DNA from: Bacteroidales bacterium
GTDB lineage: Bacteria > Bacteroidota > Bacteroidia > Bacteroidales > WCHB1-69
Direction of reading: 5' to 3'
Length of the DNA stretch: 47,472 nt
Assembly: GCA_017525245.1 (NCBI GenBank)
Contig: JAFXTE010000088.1
Location: forward strand, 1-47,472
Positions 23,401 to 30,730 of this stretch are shown one piece after another. Position 1 is the stretch's first letter. The number at the start of each line of letters is the position of its first letter. A program made the translations under genes and the position numbers. The notes under the pieces are model-generated. The model had not been told where the DNA came from. It did no database searches and saw nothing but the letters and a program-made list of their open reading frames with translations.

Positions 23401-26251
23401 ATGTGGATTGGGGATTTATTCCCCCTCCCGTCGTGTCGCACGTCACCTCCACCCTGAACGTGTCATACGCGACACATGCGTTGTAACCATAGTCCATCAA
23501 GTGCGTGACCTTCACAATAAAGTCGGTGGTGGTGGTAGGTGCAAAATGCTCAATCTCGTGCGTGCGGCCAGGTAGCGCGTCTTCGGCCTCATACCACTGG
23601 AACGTAATCATCGGGTCGTTGTAGTTTTGGAGGTTGGCCCGCAATGTCACTTCCCCGCCCGTGCAAACCTCATCGGCAGTTCCAGTAATGGTGGCGTAGG
23701 GCTTGTCATAGACGTTGACCTTAAACGGGGCACTCGTGTAGGAACATCCGTCACTTTGGGTGACTTTAACCGTGAAAATATAGGGATTGTCATACGTGGG
23801 CTGCCAACAGTCAAAATAATAATTTGCAAAACCGCTCATGTTAGGTCTGTATTCACCGCTCTCATACCACTTATAAGTGGCATAAGTGTCGTAAGCACCG
23901 TCAACCCATGCAACGAGAACAACATTGTTCACATTAATACCTTCATAGCAAACATTCGGATTGCCGTCAATCATGACCATCCGTTGCGGACAGGTGTCGC
24001 TTGATACCGTCCCGTAAGGATATCCGCCAATCATATTCGACAGCTCCTGCACCTGATTTTGGAGACTCTCAATCGTATTCATCAGGTTGCACAGGTCAAG
24101 GGTGTTTTCGCAGTTGTTTCCGATATTCGTAATATAGTTGGCGTCATTGTTAAAGACGCTAACGTTGGAGGGAATGGTAGGTATTGTCGGCTTGTGGAGG
24201 ATTTGCGCTGCGCCGGAAGTGGCGTTCCAGTCGGCGTTCACCTGCGTAGGAACTTGCGCTTGGGTGATGTAGCCCGCGTCGTTGTTAAAGGCACTCACGT
24301 CAGTAGGAACGGTAGGAATGGAGGGTGTGTTGGTCAAGTCATTATAATCGCCGCTGAACAGTTCCGGACGATTAGTCAAATCGTTGTAGTCCTTGTCCCA
24401 AGCGGAGAACACCGGATCTGATTCAATGCTGATGCCGCCGATACTGTCAGGTATGGCGGTGAGGTAGCCCGCATCATTCACAAACGCACTCACATTGGTC
24501 GGCACGGTAGGGATGGTCGGTTTGTTTATCAGGTCGTTGTAGTTGCCGGTTGTAGCAACGTTCGCGAGATTCGGTTTATTAGTCAGATCGCTGTAATTGC
24601 CGCTGAAAAGATTGGGTTTGTTCGTCAAATCGTTGTAATCCTTGTCCCAAGCGTTGAACTGCGGGTCGATTTCCGTGTAGACTGTGAGATAACCTACGTC
24701 GTTGGTGAAAGAACTAATGTTGGTGGGCACGGAGTCCATTGTAATGTAACCTACATCATTAATGAACGTGCTTACGTTATTAGGAATAGTGGGGATGGTC
24801 GGGGTGTTAATCAGGTCGTTATAGTCCTTGTTCCAAGCATTGAACTGCGGGTCGGTTTCGGTGTAATCGGTGAGATAGCCAGCGTCATTGGTGAAAGCAC
24901 TCACGTTCGTGGGAATAGTCGGCACGGAATCCATCGTGATGTAACCGACATCGTTGGTGAAAGCACTGACATTCGTGGGTACGGAATCCATTGTGATGTA
25001 GCCTGCGTCATTGTTAAAGACGCTAACGTCTGTAGGGATGGTTGGGATAGTTGGCTGGTTGATGAGGTCATTGTAGTCGCCGCTAAAAAGTTCAGGTTTG
25101 TTCGACAGCGAGTTATAATCCCCATCAAAACCTGCCGGCAGCTTCACAAAACTGCCACCCGTCAGGAAGATGGTGTCGTTGCTGATGCTCAAAATCTGCT
25201 GCTCGGTGAAACTTGTAAGGTAGCCCGCATCGTTGGTGAAAGCGCTCACGTTTGTGGGAATAGTCGGCACGGAGTCCATCGTGATGTAGCCTGCATCATT
25301 AGTGAAGGCACTGACATTGGTGGGCACGGAATCCATTGTAATATAACCTGCATTATTGTTAAAGACACTAACGTCAGTAGGCACAGTGGGGATAGTCGGT
25401 GTGTTTATCAAGTCATTGTAGTCTTTGTCCCATGCGTTGAATTGCGGGTCGGTTTCTGTGTAGCCAGTGAGGTAGCCAGCATCGTTGGTGAAAGCACTCA
25501 CGTTCGTCGGCACAGAATCCATCGTGATGTAACCCGCATCATTCGTTAATTCGCCGACAGTTGTAGGAATCGTCGGCTTGTTTGTGAGAGAGTTGTAGTC
25601 GCCATCGAATCCCTCCGGCAGTTTCACGAAACTGCCGCCCGTCAGGAAAATCGTGTCATGGCTAATGCTTAAAATCTGCTGTTCTGCGGTCAGATACGGC
25701 ACATCATTGTAGAAGGCACTCACATTCGTGGGAATCGCAGGCACAGAATCCATCGTGATGTAATTCGCATCATTCGTTAATTCGCCAACAGTTTGCGGAA
25801 TTTGCGGACGGTTCGTCAAGTCGTTGTAGTCGCCGCTGAAACCATTGCCCGCTTCCTTGGAATACAGCGCATACGGCACGCTCAGCAGCTGCTGCTCACT
25901 CGATATTGTGTAGTTAGAGCCGCCGTTCGGATCAATCTCGGTCTTCAGAAAATAAGGTCCGTTTGCCCAGTCAATGCCAACGATGGAACCTTCCAGCAGG
26001 TTTCCACTTCCAATGGCTATTGTCACCAAGCCGTTGGCATTGGTTATGGCGGTGTGCGTCTCCCGAAAGACTATGTTGCCGTTGACCCCACCTTGCATCA
26101 AGCTGATTCGGATTCCGACAGGGGAATCGGTGACCAGCGCGTTGCTAGCGTTCCGCACTACCGCTTGGTAGCTGAACTTCTCCGGCGTCTGCGCGAAGAG
26201 AGAGACGGCGCAGAGCACGGTGATGATGATTAATGTAATAGATCTTTTCAT
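20441..26251 (-). CDS. Giant secreted fibre-like protein with three FISUMP domains
   Basis: A 1,936-residue exported protein. Start at 26251 (MKRSITLIIITVLCAVSLFAQ) gives a clean signal peptide; the longer frame does not. Domain order: an N-terminal domain seen on Bacteroidetes secreted proteins (FSYQAVVRNASNALVTD, residues 22-130); about 570 residues of tail-fibre-like repeats (YNDLTNKPTIPT, PTNVSAFTNDAGYITMDSVP; about 135-710); a short coiled coil (TIESLQNQVQELSNMIGG); one or two Ig-like domains (WYESGEYRPN, VCTGGEVTLRA); then three rounds of a fibronectin-III-like domain (SATCGGNVTSEGGSAVTARGVCWS) plus a FISUMP domain (NTVMIGGQCWLRENLR ... RCVRD). No T9SS tail is visible; the protein ends FSVRCLRD. 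Probably a cell-surface adhesin-like protein, but its ligand is unknown. Confidence 0.85.
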   Translation of the reverse strand: MKRSITLIIITVLCAVSLFAQTPEKFSYQAVVRNASNALVTDSPVGIRISLMQGGVNGNIVFRETHTAITNANGLVTIAIGSGNLLEGSIVGIDWANGPYFLKTEIDPNGGSNYTISSEQQLLSVPYALYSKEAGNGFSGDYNDLTNRPQIPQTVGELTNDANYITMDSVPAIPTNVSAFYNDVPYLTAEQQILSISHDTIFLTGGSFVKLPEGFDGDYNSLTNKPTIPTTVGELTNDAGYITMDSVPTNVSAFTNDAGYLTGYTETDPQFNAWDKDYNDLINTPTIPTVPTDVSVFNNNAGYITMDSVPTNVSAFTNDAGYITMDSVPTIPTNVSAFTNDAGYLTSFTEQQILSISNDTIFLTGGSFVKLPAGFDGDYNSLSNKPELFSGDYNDLINQPTIPTIPTDVSVFNNDAGYITMDSVPTNVSAFTNDVGYITMDSVPTIPTNVSAFTNDAGYLTDYTETDPQFNAWNKDYNDLINTPTIPTIPNNVSTFINDVGYITMDSVPTNISSFTNDVGYLTVYTEIDPQFNAWDKDYNDLTNKPNLFSGNYSDLTNKPNLANVATTGNYNDLINKPTIPTVPTNVSAFVNDAGYLTAIPDSIGGISIESDPVFSAWDKDYNDLTNRPELFSGDYNDLTNTPSIPTVPTDVSAFNNDAGYITQAQVPTQVNADWNATSGAAQILHKPTIPTIPSNVSVFNNDANYITNIGNNCENTLDLCNLMNTIESLQNQVQELSNMIGGYPYGTVSSDTCPQRMVMIDGNPNVCYEGINVNNVVLVAWVDGAYDTYATYKWYESGEYRPNMSGFANYYFDCWQPTYDNPYIFTVKVTQSDGCSYTSAPFKVNVYDKPYATITGTADEVCTGGEVTLRANLQNYNDPMITFQWYEAEDALPGRTHEIEHFAPTTTTDFIVKVTHLMDYGYNACVAYDTFRVEVTCDTTGGGINPQSTFPTVTTDSVTVLSSTSATCGGNVTSEGGSAVTARGVCWSSSHNPTLADDHTTDGSGTGSFSSNITGLTNGTTYYVKAYATNQYGTVYGNEVSFSTVVNPNGDSLSCPNTPLATDIDGNIYNTVMIGGQCWLRENLRTTKYADGENITPENASSFNAGSWYYPGYDSSYKSTYGLLYNWPAVMRGQSSSDATPSGVQGICPNGWHVPSKSEWIQLLYYIGTQYEYVCGSDTNNIAKALASTSDWEDSPNNCAVGNTIDNNNKTGFDAKPAGFNGYHPGSHAIFWTATESSNETAWGCSLGNNSATVSFNGLYGKQNRFSIRCVRDDETAQQSLSVMTSNVSNISTNSAVCGGSVASDGVVEVIEKGVCWSLTHNPTKTDNYTNVGGDISSFTANITELASNLTYFVRAYVTNQYGTVYGNEVSFTTSINSNGDEKSCVGTPVVTDVDGNTYNTVLVGNQCWMRENLRVTHYADGTAFYDGDYPSNDSSYKQSYGLLYNWNTVMGNATASNSNPSGVQGVCPNGWHVPSNAEWTQLVDNVGSQSENCCNGMNIAKALAFSMGWFLSSNTCSVGNNQATNNRTSLGILPAGGDGSSYGFGASSYFWTSTDTSSGHPNYIELSYHSTNCYSTTDRTAYNSLSVRCLRDGNTTTAVPSVTTNNVSNITENSATCGGNITSEGGSAVTARGVCWSTSTNPTPAGSHTTDSNGTGSFTSNLTGLSSGTTYYVRAYATNGTGTGYGELKTFTTSTPSVTSDGSPCPGAPTVKDFDNNVYNTVQIGDQCWMKENMRSKHYSDGSSIYGYANPGNSQSYGYLYTWSSAVRASNGSPSYRGICPTGWHVPSNGEWTDLIQYVSNQSQYLCSNNTSYIAKALASTNGWNSATGTCVPGLNPNTNNATGFSALPTGIRSTSGSQLGNEYSYSGSGDYTIFWSSTPGTSGYAWVCSITNSSGTITRNQHTLAQSSHYNNAGYTNILVYYNHYFSVRCLRD
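24130..25830. repeat. Intragenic tandem repeats encoding tail-fibre-like modules
   Basis: Roughly 20 partial or full modules within the FISUMP gene with the recurring words FTNDAGYITMDSVPTNVSA and GDYNDLINTPTIPT. Units vary in length and in synonymous bases, so the array is old enough to have drifted but may still recombine. Confidence 0.8.
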
Positions 26252-26443
26252 ATTTTTACGATTTAGTCTGTATTTTCGTTTTTTTATCCCAGAGCTCACT
26301 GCGTTCACCCTGGGTTGACACGTGTCGGGCTTGCAGCCCTCTTGGTATAAGGAATTGTCTTTCATAGTCCTTTATCGTCCTTTCATCGTTCTTTCGTCGT
26401 TCTTTCGTCGTTCTTTTCGCTAAATTCGCAAAATTCGCCGTAA

Positions 26444-26640
26444 CAAAACACAAAGAAAGTGGAGCTTCAATCCGACAGCATCCACGAAGTAGGGTCTGGA
26501 CTCCCTGATTACAAGATACTGAAGAACAAGCCCCACCGATTGGCAATAAACACACAATTGGCAAGCTTGATTTCCGAATATCCGTGTAATCGTCAGCAAA
26601 TTGTCCAGATTCACTTCGACGGATAAGCGAAAACTCGCTT
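26444..26640 (+). other. Cryptic plus-strand reading frame with downstream hairpin
   Basis: An open frame between in-frame stops (26441-26443 and 26624-26626) encodes sequence that looks like real protein (SIHEVGSGLPDYKILKNKPH, LAINTQLASLISEYPCNRQQ). There is no ATG; GTG at 26459 would give 55 residues. An AAGCGA/TCGCTT hairpin with a T-rich tail starts at the stop codon. It may be a small GTG-start gene or the tail of a lost gene. The rest of the 26252-26867 gap holds CGTTCTTT-type repeats (26371-26420), the RNA at 26651-26704 and heptamers. Confidence 0.4.
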
Positions 26641-26650
26641 TCTTTTCAAT

Positions 26651-26704
26651 AAAAAACCGTTGTCCGCCTCTCGGCAAAACAACGGTGCAAAAATAACAAA
26701 AATA
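26651..26704 (-). ncRNA. Short promoter-hairpin-T6 unit (candidate small RNA or attenuator)
   Basis: Two overlapping TATTTTTG elements (26704-26697 and 26695-26688) are followed at once by a perfect 7-bp stem CCGTTGT (26685-26679) / ACAACGG (26663-26657) and six T (26656-26651). The layout resembles the Abi RNA unit. It may attenuate transcription towards the FISUMP gene 400 bp downstream, or be the terminator of the methyltransferase gene with a chance promoter match. Confidence 0.45.
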
Positions 26705-26754
26705 CAATCCGCATCCAAGGAATTTTTTTCCGAACCCTTTGCGGGTGTTTTTTT

Positions 26755-26872
26755 AGTGAGCAGAGAATAGTGAGCAGTGAATAGTCTAAGTCGTGCTTTA
26801 CAAAAAAAGGGATTGAAAACCTGCCAAAGCCAGCCAAAAGCCAAAAGCCAACAGCCAAAAGCTAAAGCTAAC
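26755..26872. repeat. Heptamer tracts AGTGAGC/AGAGAAT and AGCCAAA
   Basis: 26755-26784 is AGTGAGCAGAGAATAGTGAG... with a 7-bp period. 26826-26872 is AGCCAAAAGCCAACAGCC..., which reaches the stop codon of the RNA methyltransferase gene. Confidence 0.8.
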
Positions 26873-27617
26873 ACCCCGTCATCCGGAACATCACCACGGC
26901 AGCAGCCACGGCGGCGTTGAGGGACTCGGCGGTGTCGCGGCCTTGGGCGGCGGTGGGAATGGTGATACGGTGGGTGACAGTGCTTGCCACTTTTGCGCTT
27001 ATGCCGTTCGATTCGTTGCCGATGACCAAAATGTCATTGCGGTTGAATTCGAACCGACGGATATCTTCACCACCGAGGAAGGTGCCGAGGATACGGCGGT
27101 AGGTGCTTTCCTGTTTCAGAAACTCAGGAAGTGAACGATAGTGTACGTGTATGTGCGTAAAGGAGCCCATAGTTGCCTGAATGACTTTGGGATTGTAGAA
27201 TTCCACGCAGTCGGGGGAACATACAATATGCTGGATATCAAACCAATCGGCTGTGCGGATGATGGTGCCGAGATTGCCTGGGTCCGAAATGTGGTCGAGG
27301 GCGAGAACGGGCTGTTCAGCGGGGATGTCGGGAAGGGATTGCCGCTGAAGTGCAATTGCAAGCAGCTCCGGCGGAGTTTGCATAGTGCTGATGCGCGACA
27401 TCTCCTCGGCGGTGACAAGGGTGGGGGAGAGGGAACTCAACCACACAGCATTGTCCGTCAAGGCGTTTTCAGTGGCGAAAATCTCCTCCACTTCAAAATC
27501 GGAAGCACAAAGCATCTCCACGCTCTTATAGCCCTCCACCAGAAACAACCCGCTTTCATCGCGGAATTTCTTGGCGTGTAATTTACGGATTTGGGATATA
27601 CGGTTTTTACTGATCAT
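26868..27617 (-). CDS. TrmH/SpoU-family RNA methyltransferase
   Basis: A 249-residue SPOUT methyltransferase. The N-terminal substrate-binding domain (ISQIRKLHAKKFRDESGLFLVEGYKSVEM) is of the type found in 23S rRNA 2'-O-ribose methyltransferases. The C-terminal knotted domain has LALDHISDPGNLGTIIRTADWF (motif 1), LVIGNESNGISAKV (motif 2) and IPTAAQGRDTAESLNAAVAAAV (motif 3), all intact. It methylates rRNA or tRNA using SAM; the exact site cannot be told from sequence alone. The stop codon lies in an AGCTAAC/AGCCAAA repeat tract. It runs alone on the minus strand, separated from the thioesterase gene by a 153-bp gap holding CGTAAGA and CGTCATA heptamers. Confidence 0.93.
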   Translation of the reverse strand: MISKNRISQIRKLHAKKFRDESGLFLVEGYKSVEMLCASDFEVEEIFATENALTDNAVWLSSLSPTLVTAEEMSRISTMQTPPELLAIALQRQSLPDIPAEQPVLALDHISDPGNLGTIIRTADWFDIQHIVCSPDCVEFYNPKVIQATMGSFTHIHVHYRSLPEFLKQESTYRRILGTFLGGEDIRRFEFNRNDILVIGNESNGISAKVASTVTHRITIPTAAQGRDTAESLNAAVAAAVVMFRMTGC

Positions 27618-27618
27618 T

Positions 27619-27777
27619 CTGAGACGTAAGACGTAAGACTTAAGACTTTGGGCGTTTTCGTTGGTTCAAGGTATTTCGGTGGATTATCCTTTGTGTTTTA
27701 TTTCATTAATTTTCGCTGTATAAGTTCTCTTAATCACGTGAATTTTACGTCTCACGTCAAACGTCATACGTCATACA
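27619..27777. repeat. Heptamer tracts CGTAAGA and CGTCATA
   Basis: 27622-27650 (GACGTAAGACGTAAGACTTAAGAC) and 27747-27777 (ACGTCTCACGTCAAACGTCA...) lie at the ends of the gap. The second supplies the final Val codon and TGA stop of the thioesterase gene. Confidence 0.8.
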
Positions 27778-28211
27778 TTCCCTTCGAACTCCCGAATCCG
27801 TTCCTTATATTCTTCACGGATGGGAATAGACTGATGGGTGGTTCGGTCAAAGCCGGCGAGGACGCTGAGGCAGGTGGTTTTCACGGTGTTGGTGTTGAGG
27901 TCGCGAAGCTGTTGCCGCATTTTCAGGCTCTTGTTGCCGATTTCAAAGATTTTGGATTCGCAGATCAGTTTGTCGTGGAACTCCACGGGTGCGGCAAAGT
28001 CCAGCTCTATATGCACCAAAACCAGATCGATGGTTTTCCAATCGACCTGGTTCTGTAACACTTTTTCCAAATAAAAACTCCGTCCGAGGTCAAAATAATG
28101 ACATTGGATGCCGTTATTGACATGGACGAAGGGGTCTAAATCACTCATCCGCACCTGTACGGGCACGGAGACACGGAAATGCGTATCTTCTAGGAGCGGT
28201 TTAGAGGGCAT
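27771..28211 (-). CDS. Acyl-CoA thioesterase, hotdog-fold (4HBT) family
   Basis: A 146-residue hotdog-fold thioesterase. The catalytic segment is [25 protein letters not shown], with the Asp (D-x-D-P-F-x-H-V-N-N, family consensus D-x-D-x-x-G-H-V-N-N) intact, followed by [18 protein letters not shown]. It hydrolyses an acyl-CoA of unknown chain length. Its start codon overlaps the 3' end of rpsT by 11 bp (ATGCCC inside the rpsT sequence), so it is probably translated from the rpsT transcript. The final codon and stop come from a CGTCATAC repeat. Confidence 0.88.
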   Translation of the reverse strand: MPSKPLLEDTHFRVSVPVQVRMSDLDPFVHVNNGIQCHYFDLGRSFYLEKVLQNQVDWKTIDLVLVHIELDFAAPVEFHDKLICESKIFEIGNKSLKMRQQLRDLNTNTVKTTCLSVLAGFDRTTHQSIPIREEYKERIREFEGNV

Positions 28212-28452
28212 TGATATGCTTCATCAAACCTGACTTCAGGTTGGCGGCTTTGTTCTTGTGAATCATGCCTCTTTTGGCGAGTTTGTCAATCATGGATGTC
28301 ATGGATGACAGTTTTTGGGTGGCCTCGCCTTTGTCGCTGATGGCGCGGATGTCTCTCAACGCGTTACGCATCGTTTTGGAGTAGTAACGGTTTGCTAATC
28401 TTTTCGTTTCGTTTGCTCTAATTCTCTTTAAAGATGACTTGTGATTTGCCAT
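28201..28452 (-). CDS. rpsT: 30S ribosomal protein S20
   Basis: An 83-residue basic protein with the S20 pattern: [63 protein letters not shown]20 binds 16S rRNA near the base of the small subunit body. Length is normal. It is preceded by TATTTTTG at 28499-28506 and shares 11 bp with the thioesterase gene downstream. Confidence 0.97.
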   Translation of the reverse strand: MANHKSSLKRIRANETKRLANRYYSKTMRNALRDIRAISDKGEATQKLSSMTSMIDKLAKRGMIHKNKAANLKSGLMKHINAL

Positions 28453-28498
28453 TATTTCTTACTTTTTTTATGTTTTTTCGTTTTAAATTTTCGGGCTG

Positions 28499-28506
28499 CA
28501 AAAATA
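28499..28506 (-). promoter_or_regulatory. -7 element TATTTTTG for rpsT
   Basis: Exact TAnnTTTG followed by GCAGCCC on the minus strand, 46 bp upstream of the rpsT start. Confidence 0.65.
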
Positions 28507-28567
28507 GACTTTTTTTGCATATAATCAATCTTTTGTGAAAATATTTTTTCAACAATCATGGACAGGG

Positions 28568-30295
28568 TTATGAACAGGCCTTCTGAAGATTCCATTCTTG
28601 TTTGAAAGGAATCCCGAGTGCGTTGAGGCCGCTGGCGCGCAGCAGATGTTTGGGTGCGTCATCGAGCCAGACCACGCGGACGCTGTTCCCTGAAGTGCTG
28701 AGTACCAGCCCACCCTCCGCCTGCCAGCTGACGTGGGAAGCCTCCTCTTCGTTGATGCAGTAGATTTGTGCGTGCTGCTCATCACGTCTCAGTTCGATTT
28801 CCGATTTGAGTTCCGGATAGAAAAACTCCTGAATCTTATCCTGAATGAAATAGTAGTGATTGTTCAGGGTGCCGTTTTTCTCCTGGTACGGTGCGTGACC
28901 GCAGCCTTCGAGCGGGTACAACTTGTTGCGCACATGTATGGAATCGAGGTGACGGTGGATGGCCTTTGACCCGAACATCTCGTCGAACATCCTCTCACCA
29001 AGTTTGCTCTTCACGCCCGAGAATGGGAAACCATGGTCGAAAAGGACAATTTTGTCATTGGTGCCGTGGAAGGAGACCACAGGAATTGGGTGACCGTCCA
29101 GCTCATGCAGGTCGTAAACCGCGCCCCACATGTTGGCTATCGCCTTGATTCTCACTTTGTCGCGATATTCGTTGCCTGAAGTGTGCAACGAACCGCATTT
29201 TTTCTGTAGCTTGTTTTTGGTCACGAACGGCGGACAGTTTTCGTTGTTCATGAACGCGGTTCCCAAGGCAGTGATGGAGCCGGCACTGGTTCCTGCGAGG
29301 AAAATGTAGTCGGGGTCGATTCGGTATTCCTCGGCGTTAGCCACCAAGTATCGTAGTGCAGCGTGGGCATCCTGAATCGCCTGGTATCCACATTGTTGGA
29401 TGGAGTTCTTGGAGATGGTGAACCCGAGCCGGTAGTTGACGGAGGCCACCACATAACCGCATTTCGCGAAATTTTCGCACCATACCCGCATGTTACGGTT
29501 GCCTTTGTCGCCGAAAAAGAACGCCCCTCCGTGCAGCAGCACGAGCAGCGGATGCTTCTGCAGGCTGTCGTCGGGTGTGTATAGGTCTAAAAACAAATCC
29601 AATTTTTTGGGAGCTGCTGTCTTGGGTAGCAGCTTGAGCATCATCCTGGTGTAGTTGGTGTCATCTTCCATAGGGTAGCTGGTCCAGAAACCTTTAGCTG
29701 TTCCATATTTGACGTCAGCGGTCTTCGTGAAATCGTACTTCGGTTCGCGGTAACGGGTGGATTTGATTTCGCGGCAGGTGGGTGCTGCGTAGTTCTTGAA
29801 GGAGATCTGGAACGTTTTCGCCTGTTTGCCTTGAGTGGTGATGGTGCCGAGGATTGCGGACGAGTCGGCGGCAATGGAGAAGGTTACCGGATCGTTTAAA
29901 GAACCGGCAACGAGCTTGTGGCCATTTGTCTCTCGCAGGAGCTTGAAACGGATGGGGGAAACACTGCTTTCCAGCGTGTCAATCCGATAATATTTTCCAG
30001 TCACCTTGCTTTTGTCCGCGGTTTCAATGCAAAGAGCATACTGCTGATCATTTATTTCACCTAAAAAATACCCGCTGATGTCGGAAAACGAGAAATCGGC
30101 AAGTTCCAGATCCTCTACGAATTCTGCCGTTTTCGGCTTGCCCAGCTCTTCTTGCCTAGGCTTAACCCCGTTTTTGGCTTTGTTCTTGCAGGAGTAAGGA
30201 ACAACAAGCAGGCATACCGCCAAGAGGAACAGCCATAGAACTGTCATGCGGCTTCTCAAATGGGATAATATGTCCGACTTTTTTACCATATTCAC
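28568..30295 (-). CDS. Secreted/lipid-anchored alpha/beta-hydrolase (carboxylesterase-like)
   Basis: A 575-residue exported hydrolase. After a basic N-terminus comes a hydrophobic segment and cysteine (VLWLFLLAVCLLVVPYSC) that may be a lipoprotein signal, although the lipobox is poor. Residues about 50-170 form a beta-rich domain. The alpha/beta-hydrolase domain has the oxyanion motif LLHGGAFFFGDKGN, the nucleophile elbow FLAGTSAGS (Ser in GTSAG), VVSFHGTNDKIV with the likely Asp, and LEGCGHAPYQ with the catalytic His, so the triad looks complete. The C-terminal ~100 residues look like an added T9SS- or Ig-like beta domain but lack a clear sorting signature. Start could be 30295, 30289 or 30247 (MTVLWLF); TATATTTG at 30307-30314 favours one of the later starts. 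Substrate unknown; acylated glycans are possible. Confidence 0.8.
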   Translation of the reverse strand: MNMVKKSDILSHLRSRMTVLWLFLLAVCLLVVPYSCKNKAKNGVKPRQEELGKPKTAEFVEDLELADFSFSDISGYFLGEINDQQYALCIETADKSKVTGKYYRIDTLESSVSPIRFKLLRETNGHKLVAGSLNDPVTFSIAADSSAILGTITTQGKQAKTFQISFKNYAAPTCREIKSTRYREPKYDFTKTADVKYGTAKGFWTSYPMEDDTNYTRMMLKLLPKTAAPKKLDLFLDLYTPDDSLQKHPLLVLLHGGAFFFGDKGNRNMRVWCENFAKCGYVVASVNYRLGFTISKNSIQQCGYQAIQDAHAALRYLVANAEEYRIDPDYIFLAGTSAGSITALGTAFMNNENCPPFVTKNKLQKKCGSLHTSGNEYRDKVRIKAIANMWGAVYDLHELDGHPIPVVSFHGTNDKIVLFDHGFPFSGVKSKLGERMFDEMFGSKAIHRHLDSIHVRNKLYPLEGCGHAPYQEKNGTLNNHYYFIQDKIQEFFYPELKSEIELRRDEQHAQIYCINEEEASHVSWQAEGGLVLSTSGNSVRVVWLDDAPKHLLRASGLNALGIPFKQEWNLQKACS

Positions 30296-30381
30296 GAATC
30301 ATGATGCAAATATACTGTTTTTTTCGGCAGCATGTAAATTGCAATCAACCCTTCGAAACTAAACGTCCGATTGCTAAAAAA

Positions 30382-30428
30382 ATTATGAATTAAAATTATG
30401 AATTATGCATTATGCATTATGAATTAAA
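30382..30428. repeat. 7-bp tandem repeat ATTATGM
   Basis: ATTATGAATTATGCATTATG..., about five units just 3' of the tRNA (minus strand). A related tract lies at 34186-34225. Confidence 0.85.
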
Positions 30429-30431
30429 AAG

Positions 30432-30505
30432 TGGTCCCACAAGGGCTCGAACCTTGGACCCTCTGATTATGAGTCAGATGCTCTAACCAACTGAGCTATG
30501 GGACC
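30432..30505 (-). tRNA. tRNA with CAU anticodon (Met or lysidine-modified Ile2)
   Basis: 74 nt on the minus strand fold as a full cloverleaf: acceptor GGTCCCA/TGGGACC, D arm AGCTCAGTTGGTTAGAGC, anticodon stem TCTGA/TCAGA with loop CTCATAA (anticodon CAT), T arm with GGTTCGAGCC, and discriminator A. CCA is not encoded. A CAT anticodon outside the initiator type can be elongator Met or, after lysidine modification, Ile reading AUA; the sequence alone does not settle this. Confidence 0.93.
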
Positions 30506-30513
30506 CGACAGTA

Positions 30514-30535
30514 GAGACGTTTCCTGAAACGTCTC
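30514..30535. repeat. Perfect palindrome GAGACGTTTC/GAAACGTCTC
   Basis: 10-bp arms with a CT loop, set in GTA...CAC like the GTAGGGGCG family. It lies between the tRNA and the ygiQ upstream region. Confidence 0.75.
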
Positions 30536-30657
30536 CACCCTGTCAAATTTCAGGCGGCAAAGATACACTTTTTTTTAACATGTTATGTTTTTTGTTTATT
30601 GTCTTCATTTACTGGTTCTTGGCTAATAGATAATGCTTGATAGCCAACGCCTATCCT

Positions 30658-30694
30658 GCTTCAATAACCAATAACCTATAACCAATAACCATTA
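30658..30694. repeat. Second copy of the 37-bp AACCWAT element
   Basis: Identical over 37 bp to 2009-2045 and likewise placed directly upstream of a gene on the plus strand, here 6 bp before the TATTTTTG of ygiQ. Confidence 0.9.
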
Positions 30695-30700
30695 AAAATG

Positions 30701-30708
30701 TATTTTTG
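30701..30708 (+). promoter_or_regulatory. -7 element TATTTTTG for ygiQ
   Basis: Exact TAnnTTTG match; the ATG at 30731 follows 22 bp later. Confidence 0.65.
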
Positions 30709-30730
30709 CCGTTCGAAAAGACAAAGGACA

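Noticed and set aside
24130-25830. CRISPR-like regularity of repeats
   Set aside because: The repeats are in frame, encode protein modules and vary by codon; there are no constant repeat/spacer units and no cas genes.
30432-30505. Initiator tRNA-fMet
   Set aside because: The acceptor stem begins with a G-C pair and the anticodon stem lacks the three G-C pairs of initiator tRNA.
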